Origin: Dichomitus squalens LYAD-421 SS1
Lineage: Eukaryota; Basidiomycota; Agaricomycetes; Polyporales; Polyporaceae
Direction of reading: 5' to 3'
Length of the DNA stretch: 41,653 nucleotides
Assembly: GCF_000275845.1 (NCBI RefSeq)
Contig: NW_006766927.1
Coordinates: forward strand, 214,969 to 256,621
The position numbers and the translations under genes were made by a program. Below, piece by piece: positions 8,779 through 22,997 of the stretch (position 1 is the first letter of the stretch; every line of letters begins with the position of its first letter). The notes beneath the pieces are model-generated. The model did no database searches, was not told where the DNA came from, and saw only the letters and a list, made by a program, of their open reading frames with translations.

Positions 8779-11700
8779 ATGGCATTGGAAAGCGATCCTT
8801 TGATTCCGCGAACAGAGTCTCCGCAGCCTATCGGTGCGAATAAGCCTCGCGGTCTTGGTCCGATGGAAATATCCAAGTCCACTCGCTATGGCATTCTGGC
8901 AGGCATCTGGGCCGGTACTTTCCTATCTGTGTGTAGTAGTTCCCCTACATATCCTTACTAAAATGCTCACAGTTCCAACCTACAAATCATATTGCAGTCA
9001 TTGAACAGTATGTGCGCACGTTGGCTGGTTCAAATAAGTTTGACATCTTAGTCCGTGGCATAGCGACTTTGGTTGCCACCCGTGAGCACTTCGCATATAT
9101 GTTGAGAGTTCTCATCTGAACAATCCATTTGAGTGCTGCCATCTATTTCTTCCGAGTTCAACAAAGCCCACCAAGCGAGCTGGCTGGGTACTGCGTACGT
9201 GAAGGCAACAAGACCGTAATTAGCAGCACCAGCGTGTTCACTGACATACACAGGTACCTGCTCGCAACATGTACCTTCACGCCGCTTTACGGACGCCTCT
9301 CGAATGTCATGGGCCGCCGAGGAGCAAACCAAACCGCTGTCTTCTTTGCGGCTCTCGGAACGTTGGCTTGTGGATTGTCAACTAACATGGAGACACTCAT
9401 CGCTGCCAGATTTGTACGCGCTTCTCGTTCTCTCGCCGCCTTCCTATGCTGATGCTGAACTAGCTGGGTGGATTAGGAGGTGGAGGCATTTTCACGACAG
9501 CAACGTACGTACCGTGAAGTGTACGGAGCGCGTCGAACCTCACGCTAATGGCTGTCTTCAGGATTGTGACAAGTGACATGTACAGTCTGAGGGTACGTGA
9601 GGCTCTTTTCATGGATCCAGCCTAATGATCTAATCCACATGTGCAGAACCGTGGCTTGACGCAAGGAGTCGCGGCAGTCTTCAACAGTGTACGCAGCTAC
9701 TCTTGGGATATCTATCGCGACTTACCATCTCCATCCAGATGGGAATGGGTCTTGGTGGTCCTCTCGGTGGATTCATAGCCGATCGGTGCGTCATGACGCT
9801 TCGCCATATCTCCGACGCCATCTGATGTTCCGTTCCTAGCTTGGGTTGGCGATGGGCGTTCCTTCTGCAGATGCCGCTCTTTGCCATCTCGTTCGCTTTG
9901 ACTGCCTGGAACCTGCATTATGTGACACCTGTACGTCGGCACAACTGTCGATGACCAGGCAGTAGAGACTCATTCGTCCAATGCATCAGGGAAGGAGTAA
10001 GAGCACGAAGGAAGTACTCAAGAGGATTGACTACGGTGGAAGTGCGACGCTACTCGTTACGGTAAGGCTTGAGCGGTACCGCCTACCAAACATGGGCTAA
10101 CATTATGAGCCAGGTCCTTGCTTTCCTCGTCTTCCTCAGCATGCGCTTTAGCGAGGAGCACCCGGTACGCATCTCCATTCCTCCGGCGCGCATCGCCCGT
10201 CTGATATACCATTTGCTTACAGTGGTCGTCCCCGGCTGTCTACGCTCCTCTCATCACTTCCATCGTCTTTGCGTTGCTTTTCGTTTACGTCGAACTGCGC
10301 ATTGCGCCCGAGCCGATCCTGGCGCCCTTCCTGCTCAAGGAAAAGATTCCGGTCCTGGTCGGCATCAGCAACTTCCTCGTCGCAACGTGCAACTTCACCG
10401 TTATGTATAACTTCCCCACGTGGTTCCAGACGGTCTTACTCACGAGTGCGAGCGAAGCTGGTGCGCGTTCCTGTCTGCGAAGACTGTCGCTGGTACACAA
10501 GTTTGAAGTTCTGTTCCCGTATAGGTGCGCATCTCATTCCCAATGGCATCTCCGTGTCCTGTGGTTCTCTCTTCGCTGGGTGAGTAGCGTCACCATCAAC
10601 TGCACTCGAGCGACCGCGCTGACATAGCTATTTGTAGATGGGTCATGCATCGCACGGGGAAGTACAGGAAGCTCAATCTGATATTCGGTATCTTCCCGTT
10701 CGTGGCTGCAATTCTACTTGCCTTGATGCACGAGAACTCGTCACCTGCACAATTGTGGCTCAGTATCGCAAGTATAGTCTCTTCCTGAGGTGACTATATG
10801 CGCTGATTTCGGGTACAGATACCTCTGGGCTTCGGCAATGCAGTCGTCCTGCAGACCATGTTGAGTGCGTAGCAAATGCGACCTCGAAGTCTCAGCGTAT
10901 TGACTTTTGATATTCCGCAGTCGCCCTTTTGGCGCATGTACCCCGTAAGTAGCTTGCTCTTCAGGACAACAGACACACATGACTAAACTAATACACAGCG
11001 GATGCTATGGCCGTCGGCACTGGGTTCGGTCAACTCTTCCGTGGAATAGGCCAAGTCGGTGGTGTTGCCATTTCGGCCGCGCTTTTCCAGTCGATCCTCA
11101 ATGTGGAGCTGCACAAGCGCATCCACACCCCCGACGCTGAAGAGGTTCGTATAGCATATCATCCCTACGCTTCATCTGGGCGCTCACGCGCATATATACA
11201 GATGATCAGCAAGATCCGCCATTCCTCGACACTCGTTGCACAGCTGCCGCCCCATCTGCAGCGCGCCGCCCGCGACTCTTATGCAATTAGCTTGCGAGCA
11301 GTCTTCATCTTTGCAGCTATCGCTACGCTCGCGGCATACCTCGTTCGCTTGCCGGTAAGTGCCGTCCTCATCCTGTATGAAAACGCTTACACGCCTTCGT
11401 CCACTGAGTCTCTTCGTTGGCTAGATTCCTGACAAGATCCTGGACCAACCTCGCCCTCGCCCTCGCTCCATCGCCGAGCTTCCGAACCCGAACCCGACTC
11501 CTGCGCAGCTCGCAGAGGAACTCTCGGCATCCCAGGACACGAGCGCGGTAACGACCGAGTCCGACGAGTCCGATGACGACGAGCCCGTGTCGCCATTGCT
11601 GCCAAAGCGATCCCACAGGAGGCGCTTGTCGACGTACGAAAGCTCGGATGGCGGGATGGACCTCGAGGACGAGGTGATTGGGGGTTCGGCGAGGCGTTGA
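8779..11700 (+). CDS. MFS transporter, DHA2/VBA-like, 14-TM type
   Basis: Twenty exons join into a 613-aa protein: 8779-8928, 8998-9007, 9064-9081, 9134-9194, 9254-9413, 9464-9504, 9562-9592, 9647-9688, 9739-9785, 9840-9930, 9990-10061, 10114-10164, 10223-10460, 10525-10579, 10638-10767, 10819-10864, 10921-10944, 10999-11144, 11202-11354 and 11425-11700. Early on it carries SLNTTLVATLLPSISSEF, the DHA2-type motif D1, and LYGRLSNVMGRR, the MFS loop 2-3 motif A, followed by many hydrophobic helices. The long C-terminal tail is Ser/Asp/Arg-rich and starts after IPDKILDQPRP. Fungal relatives include vacuolar basic-amino-acid transporters and drug:H+ antiporters; the substrate cannot be told from sequence. 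Exons of 10 and 18 nt, and a probable GC-AG intron (10768-10818), are unusual. The frame is intact. Confidence 0.92.
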
Positions 11701-12083
11701 TCGCGGCCCCCACCGTGGCATCTCTCAAGTCGCGCACCCTCTCAACGCAGGGACGCGCTAGAAAACCACAGGCGAGAAGACACGCTATATGTTGAGGCCA
11801 CTAGCATGAAGATGGCACAGGTGATTCACGGAGCAATCGGACGACATGGGTTGTGTGAACATGGTTCTCGTTATACCCTTACGTTCTCGGATAGACCGCT
11901 CGCTTGTAGCAATATACCAAAGTCTTCTTCAAATAGAAGAATATCGTCCAGGCACAAACGACAGTGTTTTACTAACGATCTTGGGGTGAACTCTACTGGT
12001 ACACAAACGAGATGACATTACATCGTCGAGTACTCAATACACACGTCAGAACTTCATTCATTTGGAGTTGATCAGAAGTACGC
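11701..12083. other. convergent 3' region
   Basis: This is the space between the stop codons of the MFS transporter (+) and the cyclase-family gene (-). It presumably holds both 3' untranslated regions. No other feature was seen. Confidence 0.5.
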
Positions 12084-13768
12084 CTAGAATGATCTCGTAA
12101 ATATCTAGCATGCGGCTAACATGACATATGGATTACTCACGGCAGCGTTGGGTGGGCTGGCGACACCACCGAGGCTGCAGAAACGATAGCCTGGTCAGTG
12201 GCTCTCTCAGCGAAATTGAAACTGCGTCGTTGCTTACACGTTGAGCGGCCACGAAGAGAAGAAGAACGTGTAGCGACCGGTCTCGGCACAGTGCTTCGCA
12301 AGCGCCTCAAGGTCGAAGAACTCGCCAATCGGCATCCCCCAGAGCCTAGTCAAGACGTCGACGCGAGACGGCGTAGATGCGTTGACGTCAGTCCACGGTA
12401 CATCTCGTCAGATAAGGGCAGGAAGAACATACCCGAGGAGAGTCGAGTGCAAGTGACGGACACCCTCCGGAGGGGGCCAGCGCTGTTGAGGTATGACACG
12501 TTCGTCAGCGGGCTCGGACAAGACATAGAGATGACGACAGGGGATTACCTCGAGAGAGGGCTGGTCAGACGCGATGGCCGCGAAGTGGTTGTCCCACAGG
12601 AAGCGTTTCATGTCCTCGCTCTGCTCGATGCCCGCGCTGTGTCCCCAAGACCGTTTGCATTTCAGTAAAGGCCCCTCGCAGCGTTCGGTCTCAGCCTGAC
12701 TCACAATGTCTCGGGCTTGTCAGGGAGCCCGTCGCGCTCCTCCTGCGTCGCGCCGTAGTAGCGCAGCATGAAGCCCACGCGGAGGATCAGGATGTCCGCG
12801 GGCTGGAATGTGACGCCCTGCGCCTTCGCGGCGGCTTGCAAGTCCTCGAGCGGGATGGCGTGCGTAGTGAACGGGTCGTACGGCAGCTTGCCATGCTTCT
12901 CGGTGTAGTACTTGACGAGGTCAAGCAGGACGCCACGGCCGCAGATACCGTGCTGCGCCCAGTCTGCGTAGACATCGCGGTCAGTGAATACTCGATGGGG
13001 AGGGGATGGCAAGCGAGGGGGACGTACTGTGGATACCGAGCTTGATGACCTCAGGGTCGATATTGTTAGGGTCGGGAAAGGAGATGGCGCCGGTCTTGAA
13101 GGACAACGCAGGAGTGTTTTGGTAAAACAAGCTATGATGCAGAAGACCGAAGTGCTTCAGGCCATCCCACTGGGTACCCGATTGAGTGTTCTATCAGACG
13201 GATTAGCCAGGTTCGATATCCATCGTCCCTTCAGGCGCTCACAATGTGGAGATGATCGTCCTGCACCGCGCCGAACTCAGCCTTGTAGATGACTTCATGC
13301 TCTGGTTGCTTGCGACCGAACACGGGCTGATGTGGACATGTATGTAAGATACGATGCACCGGGAGTCTGATTTGACAATACCTTGTTGGGGAAGTTGACA
13401 GGCCTGTCGACAACACGTTCATTCCGCGCGTATTCCGAGTCAGAGTCAGTACTCCAGGCACAATAAAAAGCGGCGATCTCCGCTGTGGGGTGTACACACC
13501 AGTTCAAAGCGATCGACTTGCCAGTCCTGCAGGCACACGAGAGGGATGTCGTTAGCAGATCTCCAGCGATCTGACCAAAAATGCCCCAGGGGGAATGCGG
13601 GGGAGGAACGTACTTGATCTCCTTAGACGCCTCCTTCACCACCTCCGGTGTCAACAGATTTACAGTACCAAGCTGGTCGTCCTTTCCCCACACCTCCCAT
13701 GCGCATCCCGTGAACTCCTTGAAGGTCGGTAGCTCGTCGAACGCGGGCAGCTTGCGCGTCGTCGTCAT
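12084..13768 (-). CDS. cyclase-family (PF04199-like) hydrolase
   Basis: Exons, 5' to 3' on the minus strand: 13768-13614, 13526-13500, 13403-13382, 13326-13243, 13190-13028, 12963-12705, 12636-12549, 12482-12433, 12345-12238, then the terminal exon from 12174. The protein starts MTTTRKLPAFDELPTF and includes WGKDDQLGTVNLLT, LNWPVNFPNKPVFGR, NTQSGTQWDGLKHFG (residues about 97-111), NWAQHGICGRGVLLD and SSWPLNVLGG. This is the fungal branch of the cyclase / kynurenine-formamidase-like family of metal-dependent hydrolases. The usual HxGTHxD metal motif appears as QSGTQWD, as I recall for fungal members. The 3' end is uncertain. Reading straight through stops at 12105-12107 (341 aa); splicing a 36-nt intron at 12140-12105 stops at 12084-12086 (336 aa). 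Substrate unknown. Confidence 0.85.
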
Positions 13769-14439
13769 TGTCGATGATAAGGCCTGAGAAGGGTCCACGC
13801 CTGCCGGGTCTGAGTGTGAGATGTGGGCGAGCACTTCCTGCAGTCGTGCAGATGGTCCACGCCCGTTATAAGGAGTTCGCATACCCCGCCAAGGTCCCAC
13901 ACAACGGGCCACCGAGGACCGCGATGCTAGTCAGCTGTGCGGTACTTCAATTCTGCCGCCGCCAATGCGGGGAAAGTGTCTTGCTCCTCGCGAAGCCGCG
14001 CTCGGGGGTGTCGAAATCAGGAGGTTGGAGCAGCTTGGCTTTCTGTAACTGGATACGGGCGCCGGACATCAGTTCTGTCAGTCATGACCTCAAATATGTC
14101 GCTCATCTGACCTCCTACCACCGCCACCACCCCTGTCACCATCCAATACGCACGACGCGGAGTCCAGGAAGAAGGCTTTTCCACCCGTGCCGCACCTACG
14201 TTAGGAGGAAGGAATGACGACAAGAACGCAAATCGGAACTCGGATCATTGATGACATGCTCAGGTAACAGGCCTAGGCATTATGTAGCAGTACACGCAGG
14301 GTGACACGTATCTTTGATTGACCATGTCTTCGCATCGATGTACATTACTCATCGCACACGAACACTATGGGAACAAATGGATTGTGTCCAGTGCACCAGC
14401 CCACAGCAATCTTTATCTGAGACCTGTGGTCACGCTAGA
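13769..14439. other. intergenic: cyclase promoter and prp4 3' flank
   Basis: Both neighbours are on the minus strand. The segment must contain the cyclase promoter and the end of the prp4 transcript. An upstream in-frame extension of the cyclase reading frame reaches 13912. The ATG at 13768 fits the family start better. Confidence 0.45.
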
Positions 14440-17414
<2,975 letters not shown>

Positions 17415-17747
17415 GTTTTATATCGAGTGATTGTGGTTTACGGAGCACCGCACGATGACAAGAAAGGCTCGTTGTCGACGAGGACGGCGGCGGTGGTGGT
17501 CAATGAGCAAGGACGCACTTGAGTCACAGCAGCCGAGGATAGCCCCCCTCTTTGGTTCACTTTGTCATAAGCGCTTGAGCCAAGTCCAGCTCGAAAATGA
17601 ACTAGCGAGCCAGGCTCCACGCGCCAGAGCGATTGTGTCGCGATGCAGTCCACGCGATGAGAAGTCGAACAACGACCGAGCGACCTCCACGACCACCACG
17701 ACCACCGCCTCGCTGCACCCCGGACTACTTGCTCGCCGCCGCCCGCG
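17415..17747. promoter_or_regulatory. shared divergent promoter of prp4 and sgo1
   Basis: Only 333 bp separate the two start codons, which face away from each other. No TATA box is obvious. Short G/C-rich and ACCACCACGACC-type runs occur near the shugoshin side. Shared control is inferred from geometry only. Confidence 0.55.
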
Positions 17748-20245
17748 ATGAGCAGACGACAATCGCGTGTTTCCATCGATGTTCGCCAGAACGACACCCT
17801 CCTCGAGTTCGAGAACTGTGCGTGTGCCCGCTGCTTGTGGTTCTCCGCCCCGTGCGATCTCACACTCATACTCCCATGCCGTATCCCTTCTCAGTCAAGA
17901 AGAAATTTCTCCTTGCCAACAAGCACATCACAAAGTGCGTGTGGCCGCTATAGCCAAATGAACGCTAACACCGAGTGTGGCTGGGCAACTAGGTTGAACT
18001 CGACCCTGAGCGCGCGGATTGAAGAACTCCAGGCCCAGATTTCTACCCTCTATGTCGAGAACCTCCGACTCCGGGCCTCGGAAATAGCACTCACATCGCA
18101 GTTGAAGAAGGAGAGGGAGAAGTCGAGGAAGATCTTGGCAGATACGGAGTCCGCGGTGAGCACGCCCTTCATATCTTCTGCCTTGCTATATTGCCCCCTG
18201 CACATGTTCCACGCGAAGTGAGTCCCCCGATCGTCTCTCCTGAGCTCCGCCTTGGGTTCTTGATAGACACGTCAAAGCCGAGTGCCCATCAAGAACATCC
18301 CTTGCAGCCTTCGGCATGAAAATGGCTATCTGCGTGGCGACTTCGACAGCAGTCCCTGCTCGTATAGTTGCCGTCTCTGCGGCGGCCTATATCTGCGTGG
18401 GTCCTCACCTCGATGTCTCGACGACTGCGACAACACGGGGATGTATGTCAAAGTCTTGATCATCTCGTGTGAGCAGCTATGTAAGAATTGGCATGCCCCA
18501 CATCGGCAAGAGATGCCATTGGGATGCTATCAATGTCGCTCATCGGTCTTGTCTTTATCACGGCCTCCGGACGATCTTGACCACGAAGAGATAGCCCTCC
18601 GTATGGAGAGCGCGTTGCAATGTTAAGCATGATACATAAGTGGTCACAATCAGGCACCACTGTCATGCAAGTCCATGCATTGTATCATGTTGTGGAGTGT
18701 AGCAGGCGTGTACTGATATCTTCTTCTATGCGCCACAGACACACACTCTCATGAAACAGTTGGGACTCATCCGAAAGTCTTTTGGTGTCCCTCATGGACG
18801 ATCTTCTACGCCGGAGTCCCATCCTCAACCTCCACGCGCGAAGCGTCCCATCCCTGATCCTAATGTTTCCCCGCCGCCCAACCGCATCGCTCGTCCTCCG
18901 ACCATCCCGGTTCTCTTGGAGGACGAAGAGCCAAATCAGTCTTCCCCGGAAGACATTGACGTTGACGAGCTACGGGAGTCCAGCCCGACTCTGCCGAAGA
19001 AGCGCACTAAGACCAAGTCACGGATGTCTAGTACGAGCCGTCTGCCGGTTCCCTTGTCGAAGTCACCACCACCAGCTGTCGAGGTGATACAGCTTGATTT
19101 CGATGATCAGCTGAACAAGACTGGAAAGCGACGACCCTCGCGGCGACAGAGTGGTCTGCTGACGAGCGTCTCCATCACGGCTACCGTTACAGACGGTCTT
19201 GATCGCCCTCCAAGCCCCGCTCCCGCTTCGCCAATGCGCAGAGCCCTGGAAGAGGACGAAATAGCTGCCGCAGAGCCCGATGAGGACGAGGTTGAGGCGA
19301 TACTTCAGAGCGTGACGAAGAGGAAGAGCAAGAAGGACAGGGAGAGCGACCGCGTGCGTGACTCTGACGTCGATATGTACGCGGAGGTACCTCGACCACG
19401 CGAACGCAAGAAGCGCGTCACAGAAGAGCCGCTCGAGGTCCCTGAGGGCAGTAAGTCGAAGCTCAAAGACGTCACCAACGCTCAAGCGAGTCGTGCTACC
19501 CTGCCCCTGCTTGACACGATGTCAGGTATGTATACCAACCATGACAAGCTTGCAACCTCACGAAGTTTGCATGATGCAGATCGGGACCGACAGCACACGC
19601 CGGACGTTGATGCACCCACGTCTGCTACTAGCTATGCTAGCACCTCCACACGCAACTTCCTCTCCACGCCCGCTACGACTCCTGCGCCTCTGTCCAAGCC
19701 CCCATCACAACTGCTCACGCCACGCTCCTCAAGCCCTGTTGAGCCTCCGCCTCAGTCAGAGTCGGAGCCCTCAACGACCGGGCGTGAGCGCAGGGTTCGA
19801 AAGAGCATCAACTATGCGGAACCAAAGCTCAACACGTAAGTCTTTGACCACGTTCAAATGTCAAGTGCAGTGAGGAGTAACGTTCTGTAGGAAAATGCGT
19901 AAGCCCGATCCGGTCCCGTCAGCGGCGTCGGCGACGTCGAAACGCTCTTCCACCTCGGGAGCACACGAGGAACCTCTTCCTCTCTCTTCCCGATCCTCAT
20001 CGTCAAACACCGCAGATGCCGAAACCGAGCCCGCGCTTGCGGGCACCACGCGACGCAAGAAGTCCCGGGCGTATGCTCTTCCGGAAGACGAGGACGAGAG
20101 CGAGGGGACTCAAGCTGATGCTGAGTTCGGCGGTTTACGCACCGGAAACTGGGGCAGTGTAGACGCGCGGCGACGCAGCGTGCACGCATCGAGCGCACGC
20201 AGGGTCGAAGGCGACGACATTCGACGACACAGTATGGCGGTATAG
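17748..20245 (+). CDS. sgo1: shugoshin
   Basis: Five exons (17748-17817, 17895-17934, 17993-18155, 18739-19835, 19891-20245) encode 574 aa. The N-terminal shugoshin domain spans about residues 24-83: FKKKFLLANKHITKLNS, then the coiled coil with ISTLYVENLRLRASEIALT, which in the family binds PP2A-B56. The middle is long, acidic and Ser/Pro-rich. The basic C-terminal SGO motif, GRERRVRKSINYAEPKLNT, spans the last intron at about residue 457; in the family it binds phosphorylated histone H2A. Shugoshin protects centromeric cohesin in mitosis and meiosis. Intron 3 (583 nt) is ten times longer than its neighbours. A 54-nt GTATGT...GCAG segment in exon 4 (about 19526-19579) may also be spliced, removing 18 codons without a frame change. 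Confidence 0.93.
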
Positions 20246-20916
20246 CGCTTCTGGCAGAAGGCCACGAGTCCTCCCATTTCTGCTGTCGGGCTTTGGTGCG
20301 GATGCATGGCCGACCGCGCTCCCAGAGCCTCAAACCTATCCTCGTATCCGAAACATATCTCGAAGCCCGGCATCTTGAGACAGTCCTGACGATGCCGGCG
20401 CGACGGTGCTGGGCACGAAGATGATCGTCGCGCCGGCTGCGATGCGTTTATGACCATGGTTGATGATGACTTCCTATGATATGATACGCGATATGTATGA
20501 TCCGCGAGACCTTTTTGGCTGCATCTTTTACTTACGGCGTCTTTGCGCTATGCACTGGACATATAATTCTACCTCCTGTCTACTTGTTAGCGCGCCAAGG
20601 GAACGAACTACCTAAGATGTACCATATGTATCATAACCTTATTCTCTTGTCCATGGTGAATATAATTTTCCTTGCTTCGTTGATCATACACTGTACCCGA
20701 AGCTCTGCGACTACTGAGTTCATACTTGTGATGTATGATTATGTAAGAAGGAGGATGAGCGTCTCGAAGCGTCAGTTTGCCGCCCATCGCATGTTGTTCT
20801 TGGACGACTGCAACCACGTATCCTGCCCTCCTCCGACTTGGCTGTTTCTTGCTTAGCATCTAATCTATTCGCATACAAGGGTGTTAACTGGAATCACTGG
20901 ACTGTCACTGCCCCGC
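20246..20916. other. intergenic, no feature seen
   Basis: This lies between the shugoshin stop and the next plus-strand gene. An ATG frame at 20497-20856 (119 codons) has no recognisable homology or splice signal and is probably chance. The 3' end of sgo1 and the promoter of the downstream gene must lie here. Confidence 0.45.
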
Positions 20917-22997
20917 ATGGAGGCAACGTCAACGTCATCCTCCATTATGTCTGCCTCGGTCGAGATCAGCCTCAACGAACTCGTTGCTCGACGACATGCG
21001 AACTTCATATCTCTCCCGGAAGAATTGTGCGCATCATCAAGGCCCTCGTCTCCGACCTCGGAGGAACGCGTCTCGGAGATGAGGAGTCACATGGCCCACC
21101 TGGTCAATCTCGCAAGCGGCGACCCGACGAACCCGAAATGGGGCTACGTCTCGCGCTTCGCGCATCTCGGGTGCACCAGCAGGGGTTACATACTTGCAGA
21201 GTGCGGCGTACGGATAGGAGACGGAAGGAAGGTGAATGTGGGCAAGAAATTTAAATGGGAGTTGCCGGAGACGGAGGAGGGCTGGGAAGCATACCAGCGG
21301 AGGTGGGAGGAAGCCGCGGCGGCCGAAGAAGAGAGGAGTAGGTTGAAGAGTAAGAGCGCGGCGAAGGCATCGAAGACGTCCAAGTATTTCGACAGAGTCA
21401 CGGAGGAAACGGAGCCACCGTCGCGTCCCAGCAGCAAAGCAGAAGTCGTTCGGGAGAAGGTTGAGCGGTGGCAGGCTCGGGTCGTTACCGTCGCAGCTGC
21501 CCATAACGTCCCTATGTCGCCGGAGACGGCCACTTCCTTGCACCCTGCTAGTGTAGAGAAGGGTAAGACCGCAGACAAGGGAGGCAAGATCCAGGTCTCT
21601 CTCGGATTCCCCGTAGTGAAACGCCCCAGTGCCACGTCTGGCAAATGGACTAGCAGCGCTCCGACCAGGCCCAGAGTGCCGTCAACGGCGCATGTCCCCA
21701 CCCCACCCAGCGATGGGCCTGTGCCCTCTGCTCCAAGCAAGGCCAAGGAGTCTGTAGTCTCGGACGCTCAAGAATATCCCCAAGGGGTCTGCCAACAGCC
21801 TGTCGTCGCCCAAATCACAGAAGTACCGGAGCTGGTGAGTGCAGGATCTGCTTCCTAAGATGGAAGCCACTCAAATGTATCGTTCAGTCCTTCCTCCCGC
21901 CGTCCTTCCCATCTCAGTTGCAGACCTCGACGCCGCCCCTGAACGACAAGCGCCATAAACCACGACCTATTGCTCCATGCTCTCCTCCAACTTCACCACT
22001 CTCGGCCAAATCATTTGACGCAGCCAGGCCGAAACGTCAGGATGCGCAGCAGGCGTCTTCGAGCCAACCGCTCGCGTCACCCCTACGCAAACCCGCCAAG
22101 CGGGGGCGCCCGACTGCGTCGCCTGACTACGTCGGCATGAACATTTCACCATCACTGGCTACTGCACGCAGCCTTCTGACCAAGAGGGCGCGCACGGATG
22201 CCACGCCGCAAGCTGCGACACAGGAGCCGGCCTCAAGCGGTTCGGTGCTAGTACCGCCCTCGACACCCCCTCCTGTCTCCTCCTTACCAACCGCCCCAGC
22301 CACACCTGTATCACGCAGCAAAGGCCTTGGTAATGCAAAAGGTCTTCCGGTGCCAACCACTCCGAATGAGCATCCTTTACCGACTCTCACCGACTTATTG
22401 GCATCTTCAAGGCGCTCGAGGCCACGGCCAAGACCACCCTCTCGCAAGAATGTGTCTCACAACAAGCCAGTCGTCAGAGACACCGACGAGCTTCCTAATC
22501 ATGAGACTGAACTTCCGGTCATATCGGATAACGAGCGAGAGCCATCTCCCACGAAGACGTATTTCTCCTCTCCTGCTTCGGGTTCGTCGGGTTCTCCCGG
22601 TTCGGTTGCACACCGGCCCCGCTCCCCCATCTCTCCATTGGGTTTCACACAACACCCAAGCGCGTTCGCACCACAGATCGTCTCTTCACAACGGCCACAG
22701 TCCGCTGTGGACGGCGCTCATGATCCGTTCCTGTCTGTACCCGCTCCAAACGAGGGCCAGGGGCAGAACGGCGGCGGTCTCATGCGGGGCAGCAGTGGCT
22801 TCTTCGGCATGGGCTACAGCTCCCAGTTCGACGTAGAGGGGCATGTCGAACAGGTCAGCGAACTGCTCGAACGCGATGTGGACTTCGACGGCTGGTTGCG
22901 TGACCTCGACGCGGAGGAGGAGGGGCAGGACTATGACATGTCGACAGCGGCCCAGGGGGAAAGCCCGGACGCTGCTGCGGTCAGTATGGACGGTTAA
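20917..22997 (+). CDS. 675-aa protein of unknown function, Ser/Pro-rich
   Basis: Two exons (20917-21834, 21888-22997) joined by a 53-nt GTGAGT...TTCAG intron in phase 0. The N-terminal 130 residues look globular: EISLNELVARRHANFISLPEE, a GDPTNPKWGYVSRFAHLGC block, and KFKWELPETEEGWEAYQRRW, a charged helix. The middle is Ala/Glu/Arg-rich, then Pro/Ser/Thr-rich and probably disordered, with a KPAKRGRPTAS basic patch like an AT-hook or nuclear signal. The C-terminus is ordered and acidic: GMGYSSQFDVEGHVEQVSE and LLERDVDFDGWLRDLDAEEE, at about residues 610-650. I do not recognise the family. A nuclear role is plausible from composition only. An in-frame ATG at 20947 is an alternative start. Confidence 0.8.
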
